Of a stretch of 17,008 bases of DNA, positions 14,018 to 17,008 are shown piece by piece. Both the position numbers and the translations under genes were made by a program. How positions within the stretch are numbered: the stretch's first letter is position 1; the number at the start of each line of letters is the position of its first letter. The notes beneath the pieces are model-generated. The model was not told where the DNA came from. It was given only the letters and a program-made list of their open reading frames with translations, and searched no databases. Source of the DNA: an uncultured bacterium (GTDB taxonomy: Bacteria; Bacillota; Clostridia; Oscillospirales; Oscillospiraceae); contig CANASS010000042.1 of assembly GCA_947364395.1 (NCBI GenBank), positions 1 to 17,008 of the forward strand, read 5' to 3'.

Positions 14018-17008
14018 TATCGCGCGCCTCCCGTCACGGCGTAGAACGCCTCCAGCTCCGCCTCGTCCCGGCCCATGCCCTGCCCCTCCCGTTGGGCGAT
14101 GGCCTGGAGCATTTTGGCGTAATCCCGTGGTAATATCTTTTTGAAATTTGCCGCGCTGTATTCAAAATCCGTCAGAATGGCCCGGCCCCTCTCCGAGCCG
14201 GTGGCCTGAACATGCTCGGCGATCAGGTCCCGCAGTTCCTCCAGATCCCGGGTTTCCGCCACCGGCTCCAGGGATACCAAATCCTTGTTCAAGCGCAGGT
14301 ACAGGTCCCGCCGAGGGTCCCAGACGTAGGCCACGCCACCGCTCATGCCCGCGGCAAAATTTTTGCCCGTCTCCCCCAGCACCACCACCCGGCCCCCGGT
14401 CATGTATTCGCAGCCGTGGTCGCCCACGCCCTCCACCACAGCCGCCGCTCCGGAATTGCGCACACAGAACCGCTCTCCGGCCCGGCCCGCGATAAAGGCT
14501 TTTCCGGAGGTGGCGCCATACAGGGCCACATTGCCGATGATGATGTTCTCATCCGCCGTGAATGTCGCTGTCTTGGGCGGGTACACCGCCAGCTTGCCGC
14601 CGGACAGCCCCTTGCCGAAGTAGTCGTTGGCGTCCCCTTCCAGCTCCAGGGTCAGCCCCCTGGGAATGAACGCGCCGAAGGACTGGCCCCCGCCGCCGGT
14701 ACAGCGGACCGTGACGGCGTCCTCCTCCAGCCCGCCGCCGTGGAGGCGGGTGATCTCCGAGCCGAACAGGGTGCCCACCGCCCGGTGGGTGGAGGTGACG
14801 GGCAGGGAGATCTGGCATTTCCGGCCCTTTTTCAGCGCGCTTCCCAGCTTGGCCAGCAGCACAGACTGGTCCACCGTCTCTTCCAGCTTGAAATCATACC
14901 CGTCAGCGGGGTCAAAATGGGTTTTATATCCCTCCCCGATGTAAGGGCTGTCCAGGACGGCGGACAGGTCCACCGCAGCGGCCCGGCCGTTTACCGCGCG
15001 TTCCCGCTGTTTCAGCAGGTCGGTGCGGCCCACCAGCTCCTCCACGGTGCGCACACCCAGCTTCGCCATGTGCTCCCGCAGCTCCTGAGCGATGAAACGC
15101 ATGAAATTGACCACATATTCCGGCTTTCCCTTGAACCGTTTCCGCAGCTCGGGGTTCTGGGTCGCCACCCCCACGGGGCAGGTGTCCAGATCGCACACCC
15201 GCATCATGACGCAGCCCAGGGTCACCAGCGGCGCGGTGGCAAACCCGAACTCCTCCGCCCCCAGCATACAGGCGATGGCTGTGTCCCGGCCCGTCATCAG
15301 CTTTCCGTCGGTCTCCAGCACCACCCGGGAGCGAAGGCCGTTCTGGATGAGGGTCTGGTGGGTCTCGGCCAGCCCCAGCTCCCAGGGCAGGCCCGCGTGG
15401 TGGATGGAGGTCCGGGGTGCGGCCCCGGTGCCCCCGTCCCAGCCGGAGATGAGCACCACCTGGGCCCCGGCCTTGGCCACCCCCGCCGCCACGGTGCCCA
15501 CGCCCGCCTCGCTCACCAGCTTGACGGAGATGCGGGCGCTGCGGTTGGCGTTTTTCAGGTCGTAGATGAGCTGGGCCAGGTCCTCGATGGAGTAGATGTC
15601 ATGGTGGGGCGGCGGAGAGATCAGCGGCACGCCGGGGGTGGAGCAGCGGGTCTTGGCGATCCAGGGGTACACCTTCTTTCCTGGCAGGTGGCCGCCCTCG
15701 CCGGGCTTGGCCCCCTGGGCCATTTTGATCTGGAGCTCCTGGGCGCTCACCAGGTACTCGCTGGTGACCCCGAACCGGCCCGACGCCACCTGCTTGATGG
15801 CGGAGCAACGGCGACTGTTTCGCAGCCGCTCGGGCAGCTCGCCCCCCTCGCCGGAGTTGGACCTGCCCCCCAGCAGGTTCATGGCCTGGGCCAGACACTC
15901 GTGGGCCTCCTGGGAGATGGAGCCGTAGCTCATGGCCCCGGTTTTGAACCGCTTGACGATGGACTCCACGCTCTCCACCTCGTCCAATGGGATGGGGGTG
16001 TCCGCGTATTTCATCTCCATCAGCCCCCGGAGGGTGTGGGGGGAGTTCTCATCGTCCACCAGGGCGCTGTACTGCTTGAACAGGCCATAGTCCCCGGTGC
16101 GGGCGGCCTGCTGGAGCAGGTGGATGGCCTGGGGGCTGTACATATGGTCCTCCTGTCCCGAGCGGGCCTTGTGGGTTCCCGCCGAGTCCAAAGTAAGGTC
16201 CACCTCCAGCCCCAGGGGGTCAAAGGCCCGGCTGTGGTTTCGGTCCACCATGGCCTCGATCTCCTTCAGGTCGATGCCGCCAATGCGGGAGACGGTGTTG
16301 GTAAAGTATTCGTCCACCACGTCTTTGGCGATGCCCACCGCCTCGAAGAGCTGGGCGGACTGGTAGGACTGGAGGGTAGACACGCCCATTTTGGAGGCGA
16401 TCTTCACGATACCTCTCAGGATGGCTTTGTTGTAATCGTCCACCGCCGCCCCGAAGTCCTTGTCCAGCATCCCCTCGTCGATGAGCCGGCCGATGGTCTC
16501 CTGGGCCAGATAGGGGTTGACCGCCCGGGCCCCGTAGCCCAGCAGGGCGGCAAAGTGATGCACGTCCCGGGGCTCGCCGGACTCCAGGATGACGGATACC
16601 GCCGTGCGCTTTCGAGTGCGCACCAGGTGCTGCTCCAGGGCGGACACCGCCAGCAGAGAGGGGATGGCCGCATGGTTTTCGTCCACCCCCCGGTCGGACA
16701 GGATGATGATATTGGCCCCGCCGCGATAGGCCCGGTCGGCGGACAGCTTCATCTGGTCCAGCGCCCGCTTCAGGGGCATATTTTTGAAATACAGCAGGGA
16801 CACCGTCTCCACGCGGAAGCCGGGCCGGTCCATGTGTTTGATCTTCAGCATATCCACCGAGGTGAGGATGGGGTTGTGGATCTGGAGCACCCGGCAGTTT
16901 TCAGCCCGCTCCTCCAGCAGATTGCCGTCATCCCCCACATACACCGCGGTGTCGGTGACGATCTCCTCCCGGATGGCGTCGATGGGCGGGTTGGTCACCT
17001 GGGCGAAG
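14017..17008 (-). CDS. gltB: Glutamate synthase large subunit (GltB), 5' end outside window
   Basis: GltB converts glutamine and 2-oxoglutarate to two glutamates. The window holds about 996 of roughly 1500 residues; the N-terminal glutaminase domain lies to the right. The frame stays open to the edge and reads FAQVTNPPIDAIREE, a conserved internal GltB motif, so the GTG at 16998 is an internal Val, not a start. Numbering from that Val, the FMN-binding synthase domain contains MSYGSISQEAHECLAQ (356-371) and GGRSNSGEGGE. The 3Fe-4S ligands are Cys596, Cys602 and Cys607 in GCVMMRVCDLDTC. The C-terminal beta-helix region follows, with VGDHGCEYMTGGRVVVLG. The gene overlaps gltD by one base. Confidence 0.97.
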   Translation of the reverse strand, partial: FAQVTNPPIDAIREEIVTDTAVYVGDDGNLLEERAENCRVLQIHNPILTSVDMLKIKHMDRPGFRVETVSLLYFKNMPLKRALDQMKLSADRAYRGGANIIILSDRGVDENHAAIPSLLAVSALEQHLVRTRKRTAVSVILESGEPRDVHHFAALLGYGARAVNPYLAQETIGRLIDEGMLDKDFGAAVDDYNKAILRGIVKIASKMGVSTLQSYQSAQLFEAVGIAKDVVDEYFTNTVSRIGGIDLKEIEAMVDRNHSRAFDPLGLEVDLTLDSAGTHKARSGQEDHMYSPQAIHLLQQAARTGDYGLFKQYSALVDDENSPHTLRGLMEMKYADTPIPLDEVESVESIVKRFKTGAMSYGSISQEAHECLAQAMNLLGGRSNSGEGGELPERLRNSRRCSAIKQVASGRFGVTSEYLVSAQELQIKMAQGAKPGEGGHLPGKKVYPWIAKTRCSTPGVPLISPPPHHDIYSIEDLAQLIYDLKNANRSARISVKLVSEAGVGTVAAGVAKAGAQVVLISGWDGGTGAAPRTSIHHAGLPWELGLAETHQTLIQNGLRSRVVLETDGKLMTGRDTAIACMLGAEEFGFATAPLVTLGCVMMRVCDLDTCPVGVATQNPELRKRFKGKPEYVVNFMRFIAQELREHMAKLGVRTVEELVGRTDLLKQRERAVNGRAAAVDLSAVLDSPYIGEGYKTHFDPADGYDFKLEETVDQSVLLAKLGSALKKGRKCQISLPVTSTHRAVGTLFGSEITRLHGGGLEEDAVTVRCTGGGGQSFGAFIPRGLTLELEGDANDYFGKGLSGGKLAVYPPKTATFTADENIIIGNVALYGATSGKAFIAGRAGERFCVRNSGAAAVVEGVGDHGCEYMTGGRVVVLGETGKNFAAGMSGGVAYVWDPRRDLYLRLNKDLVSLEPVAETRDLEELRDLIAEHVQATGSERGRAILTDFEYSAANFKKILPRDYAKMLQAIAQREGQGMGRDEAELEAFYAVTGGAR

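Noticed and set aside
16996..16998. GTG at 16998 as the start of a 993-residue gltB
   Set aside because: The frame continues to the window edge and reads FAQVTNPPID, a conserved internal GltB motif; the gene is cut by the window.
1..17008. CRISPR array, tRNA or rRNA genes
   Set aside because: No regularly spaced repeats, cloverleaf or rRNA-like segments were seen on reading both strands.

Overview
The window is GC-rich with AT-rich promoters, strong AGGAGG-type ribosome binding sites and short intergenic gaps. It carries a BlaI/M56-type regulator pair and Firmicutes-like purine and nitrogen genes. Together these suggest a gut-type Clostridia bacterium of the Oscillospiraceae kind. That placement is inference from composition and protein style, not from a marker gene.

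Layout. Positions 1-902 hold the right-hand part of an IS21-family element on the + strand: the last codons of istA, a whole istB, a terminator and a possible right end. Positions 903-1560 are a gene-poor scar. It holds several perfect hairpins, a possible 14-codon mini-ORF and the C-terminal remnant of a two-helix membrane protein. All confident genes after that are on the minus strand. blaI and a BlaR1-like M56 metalloprotease gene (3436 down to 1561) form a two-gene regulatory operon with a visible promoter and candidate operators.

From the right edge leftwards runs a nitrogen and glutamine cluster: gltB (5' end outside the window), gltD, a strong promoter with a structured leader, a gene fusing an AmtB ammonium channel to a GlnK/PII domain, then purF, asnB, guaA, pyrG and purC, closed by a hairpin at 3542-3570.

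How it fits together. GltBD makes glutamate from glutamine and 2-oxoglutarate. The AmtB-PII protein admits ammonium and probably gates itself by 2-oxoglutarate and adenine nucleotides. PurF, AsnB, GuaA and PyrG each contain their own glutaminase domain and spend glutamine on phosphoribosylamine, asparagine, GMP and CTP. PurC is a further purine step. Five of the enzymes encoded here (GltB, PurF, AsnB, GuaA, PyrG) are glutamine amidotransferases, so the locus looks like a co-regulated glutamine-spending regulon led by an ammonium channel with a built-in sensor. This fusion and its gene neighbourhood are the most interesting part of the window.
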